Assembly: GCA_037127255.1 (NCBI GenBank)
Contig: JBANSL010000004.1
Location: 76,034,627 to 76,098,626 of the forward strand
Direction: 5' to 3'
DNA length: 64,000 nt
From: Persicaria tinctoria
Taxonomy: Eukaryota > Streptophyta > Magnoliopsida > Caryophyllales > Polygonaceae
Positions 34,889 to 44,492 of this stretch are shown here, in pieces (the stretch's first letter is position 1; each line of letters opens with the position of its first letter). The notes below the pieces were generated by a model that made no database searches, had not been told where the DNA came from, and was given only the letters and a program-made list of their open reading frames with translations. The position numbers and the translations under genes were made by a program.

Positions 34889-35119
34889 ATGTCCGGTGAC
34901 AACCTCAAAGAGGCGTTGTTTCGAGATCATTACGGGAAGGTGGATGTGCAAGCCGATCGATCATTCGTAGCCGTTTGTCGTCATTGTGATAAAAGGTACA
35001 AGCTGAAAAATAGCCTTGGATATGGTAATTTGAAGCTTCACATCACCAACAAGCACCCCGAGAAGATTAAGAACGATGGCGCTTCGGGCTCGAGTGGAAC
35101 GAGTGGTGGTAAAAACTAG
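34889..35119 (+). CDS. BED-type zinc-finger miniprotein (76 aa) inside a hAT element
   Basis: Complete 76-residue ORF. One finger C-x2-C-x17-H-x4-H, with CRHC at residues 30-33 and HITNKH following. The tail is Gly/Ser-rich (GASGSSGTSGG) and ends without the dimerisation or RNase H-like catalytic domain of hAT transposases. It is homologous to the ORF at 257-445 (16 of 27 finger residues identical). Known of the family: hAT transposases bind subterminal repeats with an N-terminal BED finger. Inference: this miniprotein could bind the GACCCGCCGGGTC-type repeats of its own element and act as a repressor or titrating factor. A simple deletion remnant is the alternative, though the intact frame, start, stop and TATA box argue for recent function. 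Confidence 0.7.
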   Translation: MSGDNLKEALFRDHYGKVDVQADRSFVAVCRHCDKRYKLKNSLGYGNLKLHITNKHPEKIKNDGASGSSGTSGGKN

Positions 35120-36765
35120 TCTATTATTCCTAATTCCTATGTCGTAAGTCTTAATAATAAGTAGTGAGTATTGTAGTAATGTAGTAAGTTTATGTTTTAC
35201 GTTTTTATGTTATTATGTTATGTTATGACTTATGACGTTATGTCGTTATGTGAATCGGTGAATCCGTTCTCTTTCTCGACAATTTCCGTTCTCTTTCTCA
35301 ACAAATCAGATCCGACAATTCAAATTCCAAAGTCCGAAACAAGTGCAAACCCGTCCAACCCGGGCTCTAACTCGTCGGGTTGACCCGGCGGGTACCCGGC
35401 GGGTCAACCCGTTGACCCGATGACCCGCCGAGTGACCCGAACCCGCCAACCCGTGGGAATCCCGGGTTAGGGTTCGGGTCGCCCTCCCCCGACCCTTGAC
35501 CCGGCGGGTCGAACCCGTCGACCCGCCGGGTCTGACCCGTGGCCACGCCTACTCTAATCCTTAGATCAATCTATAGCATAAAAAAAATCTATTACCAGAT
35601 CTTAGGTCAATAACAACTTATTCCGACTGTAGAGATTTCCATAATTCACTACTAGAGACCACAACAATTCACCACAAATTCACAGTTCACAATTCAACAA
35701 AATCACTAAGAAGTTCTCGAGATCCACTATCCAATAACACCTATTGCAGCCGAGGCAGAAAGAGAGGAGAAGTGATAACCTTTGAAGTTAGATGAAGACC
35801 GGTTTAGCAGAGCTTGAACGAGGGATTCGCTCAACAGACTTGTATGATTAGAGAAGGAGGGAGGGAGTGCGTTGCACCACTGGTGAGATAGGATTTGCAT
35901 TTGTTGGTTTGGAAACCAGTAGAGAGAGAGGAAGACCCTAAAACCACCATACAAAGGGAGCATGAAACCCTAAGTGGAAAACATCCCTTTACCAACAGAT
36001 CTAGAGACCACGCGAACTGTTGCAGCAAACAAACCTGATTCAAAGTGTTCGATTCATGAATCAATACTTAACTAAATTCAATTTTGGTGAGGAAAACGAG
36101 CAGGGATAGATGACAGGGCAAAGAGAGGTCGAACCTGGAGAGCAAACATCAAGGGACAAGGGATGAATAGCGAGCGGGCGAACTAGAGGGAGAAGGTCGG
36201 ATCGATCATCGACGTCCTCTATGAATCTGAGGAATTTTCATGGCCATCTACTGTGTGCAAGTAGTTTAACAATTGATGCCCTGGTTTTGCAACCCCTCTC
36301 GCTCTTCTCAAACTCCCTATGTCAAACAGATCTGAAACGAATATCCCTCAATTAGAGAGTTAGAAATTGAGTAACTGTCTTGATTAGAGAGAGAGGATGA
36401 ACGAACGAAGAACCCCTCATCAGTGACAAAGAGACGGATCAACCCATATCCCACAACCGGCACAATCGTCCGTTTTCTTTCCAAGAGGAGATCGATCGGA
36501 TTGAGCAACTGGAATCGCCGACCTAGCAACTTCAGATTTGTAAATAGGGTTTTATTTTCTCGCGGGTGTTTTATTTAATAAATCCCGAGAGAGTACTATA
36601 TTTAACGGGAGTTAATTAACAACCCCTGAGAGTATAGTCTAATATTTTTTAAAAAGGAAAAGTCACACATTTATCGGGAGTTTTTATAAAAACTCCCTTG
36701 CGATAATGGTCTCTCAGGAGTTTTTAAAAACTCACGAGAATATTGTCCCGTAAAAGCGCCGATAT

Positions 36766-38019
36766 AAATGAAGCATTTGGAAGGGTAATTTTGTGAGGAT
36801 GAGGCAAAGGTTCAAGGGAGATGAAGGTAGATTGGGAAAAGCACATATGGTCTGTTGCACCAGTGTCAATAATCCAAGAAAAATCAAATTTGTTCAAACT
36901 TAACTCTGTACTAAGAGCCAAATACTCAGGATATTTAGGGAGCATGATGGTGGTACCTGCCATGGAGCATCCAACAATATCCATGATAGGAGATGGGGAT
37001 GAAGTATTCTTTGTCAACATTTGCATCAACTGTGCACACTGCTCCACTGTGAAACCAGGAATAGGCGATGTCTTAGCATCATCTCCACTAGAAGCCTAAG
37101 CTGCAACCTTCTTTTCCTTTGATGTTGTCGAATCTGACGGATATCCTATCAACTTGTAGCAAAATTCAACCTTGTGGCCGGTCTTCTTGCAATGTGTGCA
37201 CACATATGGAGCTCTCTTGCTAGGCACAACACCCCCAGACTCAGATTTGGGCTTTGGAGGACCAGATTTCTGTTTCTGTGTGAACATTGCAGAAGAATCG
37301 CCACCAAATTGAGGTGAAGACTTGAAGCTATGTTGCTTCTCTTCATGACTGATAATAGAGTAAACTTTTGCAATCGATGGAACCGGCTTCATCATCAAGA
37401 TCTGGCCTCGAACATAGCTATAGCAATCATTTAATCCCATCAGCAGATCAAGCAGCTTCTGTTCTTCAGCTAGTTTACAAAACTCTTGATTTGCGCCACA
37501 AGAACAATGAGGCATGACCTGTAATGCCTTGGACTGATCCCATAGCCGCTTGATCTTGGTGTAAAAAGTGGCGAAGTCATCGCTACCTTGTGAAATCACA
37601 CACAACTGCTTGCGAACACCGAATCGTTGCACTAAATTCGATTGTTCGAAGCGCTAGACAAGATCTTTCCAGATCTCTAGAGCAGAATCACTGTGAATTA
37701 CACTTTCAGCGACTTCCTTATTCAAGGCACTGATCAACCAAGACGTGACCATATCATTACATCTCCTCCAAGATTTCAATTGAGGAGATCCATCTACTGG
37801 TCGTTCAACCGTTCCATCTATGAAACCTATCTTATTTTTCGCCGATAAAGCAATCAACATTGAACGTTTCCAAGTTCCAAAGCTTGATCCATCAAAGACT
37901 TTCGAAACTAAAATCATACCAGGATTATCTGATGGATGTAGATAAAGCGGATCATTGGAGTCGATCCTATCATCCATCTGACGCTGATTTAGCTGTTGAT
38001 TCAGCTCGCGATCATCCAT
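36766..38019 (-). pseudogene. Copia gag and protease region
   Basis: Gag starts at ATG 38019 with DPLYLHPSDNPGM and continues through a zinc knuckle of C-x2-C-x4-H-x4-C type (CTHCKKTGHKVEFC). A protease-like WIIDTGATDHMC follows before the CACTA-like insertion. In-frame TAG codons interrupt the frame near 37651-37653 and 37096-37098. The remaining coding is well preserved, so decay is recent relative to the other Copia fragments here. Confidence 0.9.
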
Positions 38020-38108
38020 GGTGAAGCGGAAGCAAAGTAAAGAACACGAACGAAAATCGCCAGAAAAACGAGAAAATTGAGTCTCAACCGATCAAGAATC
38101 GCCTGAAA

Positions 38109-38120
38109 GCTCTAATACCA
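38109..38120 (-). other. Copia primer-binding site
   Basis: Minus strand TGGTATTAGAGC directly beside the LTR, matching the 3' end of initiator-Met tRNA except for one base (usually TGGTATCAGAGC). Confidence 0.85.
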
Positions 38121-38387
38121 TGTTGGTTGTAACCGAATTTGGAAAAAGAAGAAATGAGAGAGAGATTTGGATTTCTGTTTGTGTTTGATTGAATCTCGAA
38201 TTAGTTCTTACACATCACTACAATTGTGCTTTTATAGAGAAAGAAGAAGGTCACGTGAGCACACGTGCTTTCATTTACAAAACACAGGCGGGAAAGAGTG
38301 AAGCGACATCGTTTATATGAATCGTGAACCGGATGACGACGAACCGGCTTCTAATTCGAACCGGACAATCTTCTTCTAGCTCCCACA
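38121..38387 (-). repeat. Copia 5' LTR
   Basis: 267 bp, TGTTGG...CCCACA, near-identical to 28878-29124 apart from a roughly 20-bp block and scattered substitutions. Confidence 0.92.
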
Positions 38388-38392
38388 GAACT

Positions 38393-39049
38393 CTTATCTT
38401 TTAATCGACTAGTCGACTAGTTTATAACTCTCAATCGATGATCCGACACTCAAATTGAATGATCAAACTGTATTTATATATTTGTATGTTATACAACTTA
38501 CAAATACACTTGTACGTAGCTTGAGTTCTGAACAAGAGTACAACAAATAAACAAAAGTTTGAGAAATAACTAGTCAATTCCCGGATCATCAAATTTCCAA
38601 GATTTTAACCTCGGTGCTAAACATATATTCGATTAGAAAAATCTAACACTAAAAATCTCATAGGCTATCATTTTATTATCAGTTATATATGTGTGTCGAT
38701 ATATGAGTATATTATTCACTGTTTTCTTTCTTATTAATGTATTTTTGTATTCTCTTGTTTTCATTACCATTTACTCATTATCAGTCTTTTCGATCACTCA
38801 ATCCACCTTTTTTTTCGAAGCAGAATAAGAATTAGGACTAACGTACACTGGCGACCAGACGTCGATCCTAGAGCGTCCACAAAGGACGAGAACTTGCAGT
38901 TATGAGTCTGACTTCCAGCTATGATCGACGTGGCTACTGTAGACCAGACGTATAATCATGCCATGCACAACATTCGAATATTTAAAAATATGACGAATAT
39001 CAACATTAGAGAAGGAAGATAAATCGAGAGACGTGTCATTTGTAAAAGT
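38393..39049. other. Intergenic, no gene seen
   Basis: AT-rich in the first part, then a moderately GC-rich stretch (38820-38960) without a recognised product. Confidence 0.35.
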
Positions 39050-39199
39050 TCAATATTTTAAGAGCATTTTCAGTCGTTCAACAATACCTAGCAATACCTC
39101 AATGACAGTTAAACAATCTCCTTCAACAAAGAGGTTGGTTACGCCCCGTTGTTCAGCCCTTAAGATGCCCATACGGAGTCCCAATGCCTCAGCGAGATG
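39050..39199 (-). pseudogene. RNase H (RVT_3-like) fragment of a LINE
   Basis: Minus-strand frame reading HLAEALGLRMGILRAEQRG then LFVEGDCLTVIEVLLG and ending at a TGA. This matches the RNase H segment of LINE-type elements, where the acidic EGD is characteristic. Only this piece remains. Confidence 0.6.
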
Positions 39200-39324
39200 G
39201 CAGAAGTGTTATGACAAGTATCGTTCCCCATCGATACCGAAACTCTCAATCCACCTTATTGGTCCGATGTCTCAAATTCATCACTTTCTTAAAAAAAAAT
39301 CAATGAATTGAACTAAAAAAAGTA

Positions 39325-39559
39325 CTCCCTCCGTTTCAAAATAAATGTCTTTTTACTATTCCGCACGCATTTTAATGATGTAAAAACTCTATAAAATATT
39401 ATTTTTTTAATCAATTTTTTTAATAAACTCATACATATTACTAATAAGTATGGAATTACTAAAAAAAATTCATGAAAAAAATAATATTTTATAGAGTTTT
39501 TACCTCCTTAAAATGCGTGCACTAAAAGACAAACGACACTTATTATGAAAAGGAGGGAG
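39325..39559. mobile_element. Stowaway-like MITE
   Basis: 235 bp, ends CTCCCTCCGTTTC / AAAAGGAGGGAG, TA on both sides (39323-39324, 39560-39561). Same family as 14830-15063. Confidence 0.88.
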
Positions 39560-39655
39560 TAGGATTTTCCTCTTCATATCAAGACAAACAAATTAAGTTT
39601 AAGCGACATAGAAAAAGCAAACGCGTTCCAAGCAGGAGCCATAATTAGAAACAGC

Positions 39656-39780
39656 CACGTGTTCCACCGAATTCAACCGAGTAGCCAACTAAAAGACAGC
39701 ACGTGGCATCCACGAGATAACGAGTGGGGCCCGGAGATTTGTCGTATCCATGCAGGTGACGATGAGGAGCCTAACACGTG
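39656..39780. promoter_or_regulatory. Cluster of three G-boxes (CACGTG)
   Basis: CACGTG at 39656-39661, 39700-39705 and 39775-39780, each with ABRE-like context (GCCACGTG, GCACGTGGC, ACACGTGT). bZIP and bHLH factors bind such sites in abscisic-acid and light responses. No intact gene follows nearby, so this may be an orphan promoter. Confidence 0.45.
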
Positions 39781-40595
39781 TTGGTGGCCATTTGCATGAA
39801 AGCGCTCTGCCCACTTCGCCTACGTCGTCTGTCACATTCCTCCCATTTATTTCATTTCTGATTATACGGAGTATTTATTAATCACAAATTATTTATTCCA
39901 TTATCTTTCTTTCTTCATAAATTAAACAACCCAATAATAATAGGGCCAAAACCCAGAAAAATCCCACCTACCTATTCAAGTTATTCATATTTTGGAGCCT
40001 AGTTTTTGTATTTGCTTGAGGTAACTATGTACTATGTACTGTATAAGATTAGAAAAGGTAAAGAAAAACGAGATAATTTTCTTTATTTTAATGATCAATT
40101 TGAGCATGAGGTAACTATAATACCATATGTACGCCTTCTACTCCTCTAATTGTTACACATTTTTTCTACGTTCGCAAAACTTCTCTATAATACATTAATT
40201 TGTCAATTAAAGTTTTCTTATTTCTCTTTGTCGACTTTTATCTTATCTTATACCAAACTGACCATTTAATAAGTTCATTAATTATTTATTTATTTACATT
40301 ACCCTATTCACCAATAAGAAATAATATGGGTGGGTGCATGCATGGATTAATTCGATCAAGGTGGTATGTTTAGTGATTAGGCAAAACCACGCCCACAACT
40401 ACTATCTTTTTGGGCCGGCCCATCTTTTTGGGCCATACAGACCCAATTGCAAGCCTTGAGAAAACTAGCTAGGGTGGAATCTTATACTACATTGTTTTGT
40501 ATTTTAATAACATACTGGGAGGCTGAAACCCAACCCTAGCAGACCTTCCCAAAGCGGGAGATTGGCGATTTTCTGGCAAACTCCTTTCTCCGCCC
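39781..40595. other. Intergenic, no gene seen
   Basis: AT-rich sequence between the G-box cluster and a short ORF at 40596. Confidence 0.35.
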
Positions 40596-40706
40596 ATGGC
40601 TTCTAGATCTCTCTCCTCTCGTTCTCTCCCAATCTCCACTCAGATCTCGTCATTGCTCTCCCAATTATCATTCGCCCTCTCCATGGATGAACCAAAGTCG
40701 CCATAG
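40596..40706 (+). CDS. Short ORF with presequence-like N-terminus (36 aa), doubtful
   Basis: ATG 40596 to TAG 40704-40706, encoding MASRSLSSRSLPISTQISSL and a short tail. The Ser/Arg-rich, acid-poor composition resembles a plastid or mitochondrial targeting peptide. It could be the broken first exon of a lost gene. No downstream domain was found to support it. Confidence 0.2.
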   Translation: MASRSLSSRSLPISTQISSLLSQLSFALSMDEPKSP

Positions 40707-41885
40707 CTACTGGAAAATGCCATGGCGAACAGCCGAACACTCCTCGCCTCTTTATCGTCGGCGCCGTTGCCCACGCATCAAGACGAAGCGAATCCCTCAG
40801 AATCAGCGCCTCCCTTTCCGGATGCGAGCCACGCAATTTGCTTGTAGCCAGCCTCGAGGATAGCAACCTACGCCGTTGATTGATTAGATCTGCAGACACC
40901 AGTGTCGTTGACCGCCTTAAGCCTCTAACAAGAGCCGCCTCGAGGCCTGCTTCATGTTGATCCAGTCGAGATTAGATATATCCTTAGAATTATGTCTTTA
41001 TTTGGCTTGATTTTGATGAATTAGGGTTTTGATTTGTTGAATTATTGAAGTAGCTTTGAATCGTCATTCTTCGAAGTCTTCGAGTGTAGATATTAGCTTA
41101 GTCAAGTGTAGACCGCCGTCTCTCACCCTCTCTCTTCTCCAATTTTTCAGATCCAAACAAAGTTTGGTCTTCTAGTTTTCCAAATCCTTAATCGAATCTC
41201 AATTTTTTAGGGAGTAGAGTGTACTCCATTTTTTTTAAAAATAATTATATTTCAATTGGCTTAATTTATATTGTAGATTAACTTGTTTGTTCAGTTTGCA
41301 CTTTGAAGCTCCTTTGTGAAATTGCAAGCTCATATCCTCAAATTTTATCTTCTCTGCCCATTCCAGTTAAAAGGGATTTATTTAATATAAAGGATTTTTG
41401 TAACCTATATAAATCAAGATATATTTAAATATTCATAATTTAATAATAAAATAAAATGTTACGTATAAAATAAAATAAGTATAATTTGAAAAAATTTGCA
41501 AAACAGACATTTTTTTTGGTCGAGTTTGCAAAATGGTCACGTTTTTGGACAATTTAGTAAAATGCCCACTATATATACTAATTCTCTTTTTTTTTCCTGA
41601 TCGTTGCCCCAAATCCCATCGTCACTCCAATCTCAGGCGATGGAGCTCTCGAGCGAGCGGCGGAGCGAGCGCCGGAGGCCGGTGCGAGGTCGATCGAGCG
41701 AGCGTCAGATCCGATATCTCCTCGAGCGAGCGAGCGAGGCTGAGCGAGGAAGCGAGGGAGCGGGAGCATCGCCGGATCTGAAACCTCCGGATCTCCTCCG
41801 CCAGATCTCGGATCTCCTCGTCTCCTCGGAGTGAGCGAGGCCGAGCGAGGGAGCGATGGCCGGAGCGAGCAGCGGCAAGGCGGCC
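40707..41885. other. Intergenic with GC-rich patch
   Basis: No gene identified. 41630-41860 is GC-rich with repeated GAGCGAGCG words that open several overlapping frames; low complexity, not a convincing protein. Confidence 0.35.
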
Positions 41886-42133
41886 AGATCTATGGCGAGG
41901 CTTTCAAGGATCTGATGAAAGCGACGGAGATTTTAACGAAAAGAACATGTCGGGAGATGGTGGATACGGCGTCGTTTTCAGGGGCTTTTTTCCCAATGAG
42001 ATCGTCCAGGAAGTGGCCGTCAAGAGCTTCACACAGAGAAGATGATATCAAAAGCAAAGATGGTTTCCTCTGTGAGCTCCCTCACCATCATCAATCGTCT
42101 TCGCCATCGAAACCTTGTCAAATTACTTGGTAA
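41886..42133 (+). pseudogene. Receptor-like kinase fragment (N-lobe only)
   Basis: Translating in shifting frames gives FKDLMKATE, then a glycine-loop-like GDGGYGVVFRGFFPNE with EVAVKSF (ATP-binding Lys), then INRLRHRNLVKLLG directly before a GT splice donor. This is the N-lobe exon of a lectin-type receptor kinase. Frame shifts lie near 41935 and 42045, and no C-lobe exon follows, so it is a non-functional captured or decayed fragment. Confidence 0.65.
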
Positions 42134-43190
42134 GTTTTTTTACATTTTTTGCCTTAAATTTGATTGTGCTTCAATTTGATTGTGTTTGGCATAGTATAAT
42201 TATACAGTATGTGATTGTCATGGAACAATAGAAGCACCAAATTCCAGTAGCTCATTCAGTTGAAGCTTCAAACAACATGCTTTAACTTGTTATTTGAAAT
42301 TTTGATTATCTTGATTTAATTCAATTGAAACATTGTATGAGCCCTTTTTTAATGTAGGTAGTAACTTCTGCAGGAGTGATGCTAGTACTAAAGACATAAA
42401 TATAGTCAATCTTACTTAAGGGATTAGTAGTGCTTTCTTTCCACGGTTCAGGTGCAATTTTACAGTCATAGTCTTTCTTAATGCAAGTGGTCATTTTGGA
42501 CCTGATTTTACACTGTTGAATTTGATTAGAAATCAATTACGAGCTTGCGCTTAATTACCTGGACTTGGAGGTTTGTGCTTGTCCTGTTAGAGTTCTTGCT
42601 CTTGTGTGGTTTACTGTTGTTTTTTCTAATGTTAGAGTTCTTGTTCTTGTGTTGGTTTACTGTTGTTTTTTCTAATTTATTACTGAGTGAGTGGTCATTA
42701 ATTTTTCTTGTTGGTGGAGTGCTTGATTTGCCACACAAATTCTGATGAACCTATCTCTTTCTATGGGGTGAGTCTTGCACATTGTTGGCTTTTCTTGTAA
42801 TGCTTTACTGGCTGATTATTTGTTTGATATCTATGTAAATTGCTACTGTCTAGACCTTGAGCAATAGGCTAGTTGTTGATGTGGTTATGGTTAGAGATGA
42901 AAAAAAACGATGAAGATTGGCTTGCAATTGAGTCAAATCTCTGTAAATAATACCAATTTTGCATTTTCAAGTAAGTCATTGATCTATTTTTTTTTTTTTA
43001 AAATGAAGATGCTTGAAATCTGGATGGGACAAACATAGTTGATCTATTTACTCACTTTTGAGGTTAATAGGCTTGATAAGTGAAGTTCTTGAATAGATTT
43101 TTACATGGCCCTTAAAGTTATAAGATTACTGGATTGGAAGAATCTGGAGCCATCCTCTTTCTGATTACTCTTGATGTTCCTTTCCTGCAG
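42134..43190. other. Between two gene fragments, no gene seen
   Basis: AT-rich, intron-like sequence linking the kinase fragment to the zinc-finger fragment, with no recognised ORF. A local repeat of GTTAGAGTTCTTGTTCTTGTG-like words lies at 42585-42660. Confidence 0.35.
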
Positions 43191-43370
43191 CCTGTGGACT
43201 TGCACACCAAAGCACCAGCTAAAGCTGAACCTTTGCTTGATACATCTTCCTTTTCTCTGAGCAAGAACAATGTTCCCTACTACTTCTACCTCAACAAACA
43301 TTGCAATAAAGGCAACAATTGCATTTATCTGCATGGGGATCAGTGGATCACAATCCAATTCAATGCATGA
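43191..43370 (+). pseudogene. CCCH zinc-finger gene fragment
   Basis: Begins right after a strong acceptor (TTTCCTGCAG) and runs to a TGA. It encodes LSKNNVPYYFYLNKHCNKGN followed by NCIYLHGDQ, which aligns with a CCCH finger (C-x8-C-x5-C-x3-H). The first Cys of the finger is Tyr here, so zinc binding should be lost. No other exons of the gene were found. With the kinase fragment at 41886 it suggests fragments of unrelated genes gathered in one unit. Confidence 0.55.
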
Positions 43371-43702
43371 TATTGTTGATGATATGTTATTGATGTGTAT
43401 TCCTGCTCAAATAGGGGTATGACTCCTGAATATTCTTGATTAATTAGTTATATTTGCACATCGTACTCTTATTATTTTGTGAAGCCTATTAGCTCAAATC
43501 AGTAGAGCGTTGTGTACAAACAAAAAGATACGACTTCAAATCTCGTATAGGCTATCCTGTTGTTGGTTATGTAAACTTTGGTTGAAGCACCGAGCCACTT
43601 GAATTGGAGACAAATAGAATGAAAAGTGTTTCTTGGAGGTGCTGACACAAATATAATAAAATCTTTTTAAAAAAAAAGTGTTGACACAAATAGAAATAAA
43701 AA
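43371..43702. other. Intergenic, no gene seen
   Basis: Short unassigned stretch leading into the minisatellite. Confidence 0.3.
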
Positions 43703-43912
43703 GTTGTGCAATTCCAAGAAATAGTTGTACAATTTTAAAATACAGTTGTGCAATTATAAAATACAATTGTGCAACTCTAAAATACAATTATGCAACTCTA
43801 AACTACAATTGTGCAACTTTAAGGTGCATTTGTGCAACTTTAAGGTGCATTTGTGCAACTTTAAGGTGCGATTGTGCAACTCTAAACTACGGTTGTGCAA
43901 CTCTAAAATATA
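43703..43912. repeat. 21-bp minisatellite, about 10 units
   Basis: Ten consecutive units of the type (A/G/T)TTGTGCAACT-(C/T)TAAAATACA. The 21-bp period keeps two forward frames open with heptapeptide repeats such as CATLKYN; these ORFs are by-products of the period and not treated as genes. Confidence 0.9.
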
Positions 43913-43986
43913 TTACAGAATGCGAAATATATTGGGCAAACTTATGTTGATGAAGTACTAAGCATCCATAAAATGGCCAAATCCTT

Positions 43987-44012
43987 AAAGTGCAGTTGTG
44001 CAACTGCACTTT
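43987..44012. repeat. 26-bp perfect palindrome
   Basis: AAAGTGCAGTTG-tg-CAACTGCACTTT. It contains the TTGTGCAACT core of the neighbouring minisatellite, about 75 bp away. Confidence 0.85.
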
Positions 44013-44492
44013 TTTTAAAAGTGCTGACATGAATTTTTTTTTAAAAAGTGCTGACACAAAACTCCCTTCACCTCCAGTAGCTTACATTTCAAATGCCATG
44101 AACAATGTTGGTTCTGCACTTTTTTAGTAATTTGCAAAAAATTAGTGTTGACATCGTTTTTATGCGTATTTTTAGTGTTGACATCATTTTTACACGTATT
44201 TTTTAGTGCTGACATTGTTTTTAAAAAGGTGCTGACATGGGAAAAAAATGCAATTTTAGTTCGAATTTGCAATTTTAGAACTTCAAATGTGCAATTTTAG
44301 TTTGAAAAAAGTGCAATTTTAGCTTGAAGTTGTGCTCAACATGAGTTTTTTTTTTCAATATTATTTTTTACTTGTTGAATAGATTATTGCACAACATGGT
44401 CTTATTTTTGCTCATCAATAGACTATAATTGCACAACATGGGGGATTGGTGAAATTTTGCTCAACATCATCTTATTTTTTCTCAAGTATAGG
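44013..44492. repeat. Degenerate TGCTGACA / TGCACAACAT repeats
   Basis: Low-complexity sequence with recurring GTGCTGACAT and TTGCACAACAT words. It abuts the truncated end of the Copia fragment to its right. Confidence 0.45.

Larger units (their letters stand above)
34561..35551. mobile_element. hAT derivative carrying only a BED zinc-finger ORF
   Basis: 991 bp, ends TAGGCGTGGCCACGGGT / ACCCGTGGCCACGCCTA, perfect 8-bp target duplication CTCTAATC (34553-34560 and 35552-35559). Subterminal regions (34580-34700 and 35370-35540) are packed with GACCCGCCGGGTC-type palindromes. The only ORF is the BED-finger protein at 34889-35119, preceded by a TATA box. The transposase core is absent. Confidence 0.93.
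32187..36761. mobile_element. CACTA-like non-autonomous insertion in the Copia element
   Basis: Begins CACTAGTCC at 32187. Both ends carry many copies of an inverted word of the form GGGAGTTTTTATAAAAACTC (32260-32450 and 36550-36745), the subterminal repeat pattern of CACTA elements. The right end lacks a clean TAGTG and is probably eroded. Resuming the Copia reading on the two sides shows that the insertion lies just after the protease region. No transposase was found. The cargo (32480-34550 and 35560-36540) has GT/AG-bounded pieces such as CTTACC near 32927 and minus-strand frames, possibly captured gene fragments, none of which I can name. Confidence 0.6.
28878..38387 (-). mobile_element. 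Ty1/copia retrotransposon, minus strand, with nested insertions
   Basis: LTRs at 28878-29124 (247 bp) and 38121-38387 (267 bp; TGTTGG...CCCACA), target duplication GAACT at 28873-28877 and 38388-38392. The PBS complementary to initiator-Met tRNA is at 38109-38120 and a polypurine tract (minus GAGGGGGGG) at about 29125-29133. The order on the minus strand is gag, protease, integrase, reverse transcriptase, RNase H, as in Copia. Short LTRs and the DPLYLHPSDNPGM gag start resemble the Ale/Retrofit lineage. Coding is split by a 4.6-kb CACTA-like insertion (32187-36761) and broken by several stops. The host copy without the insertion would be about 4.9 kb. Confidence 0.92.

Noticed and set aside
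41533..41834. Ser/Glu/Arg-rich frames near 41.7 kb
   Set aside because: Low-complexity GAGCGAGCG repetition; no domain or conserved start.
43678..43961. Two Cys-rich repeat ORFs of 78-90 residues
   Set aside because: They are produced by a 21-bp minisatellite whose period is a multiple of three; no start context or promoter.
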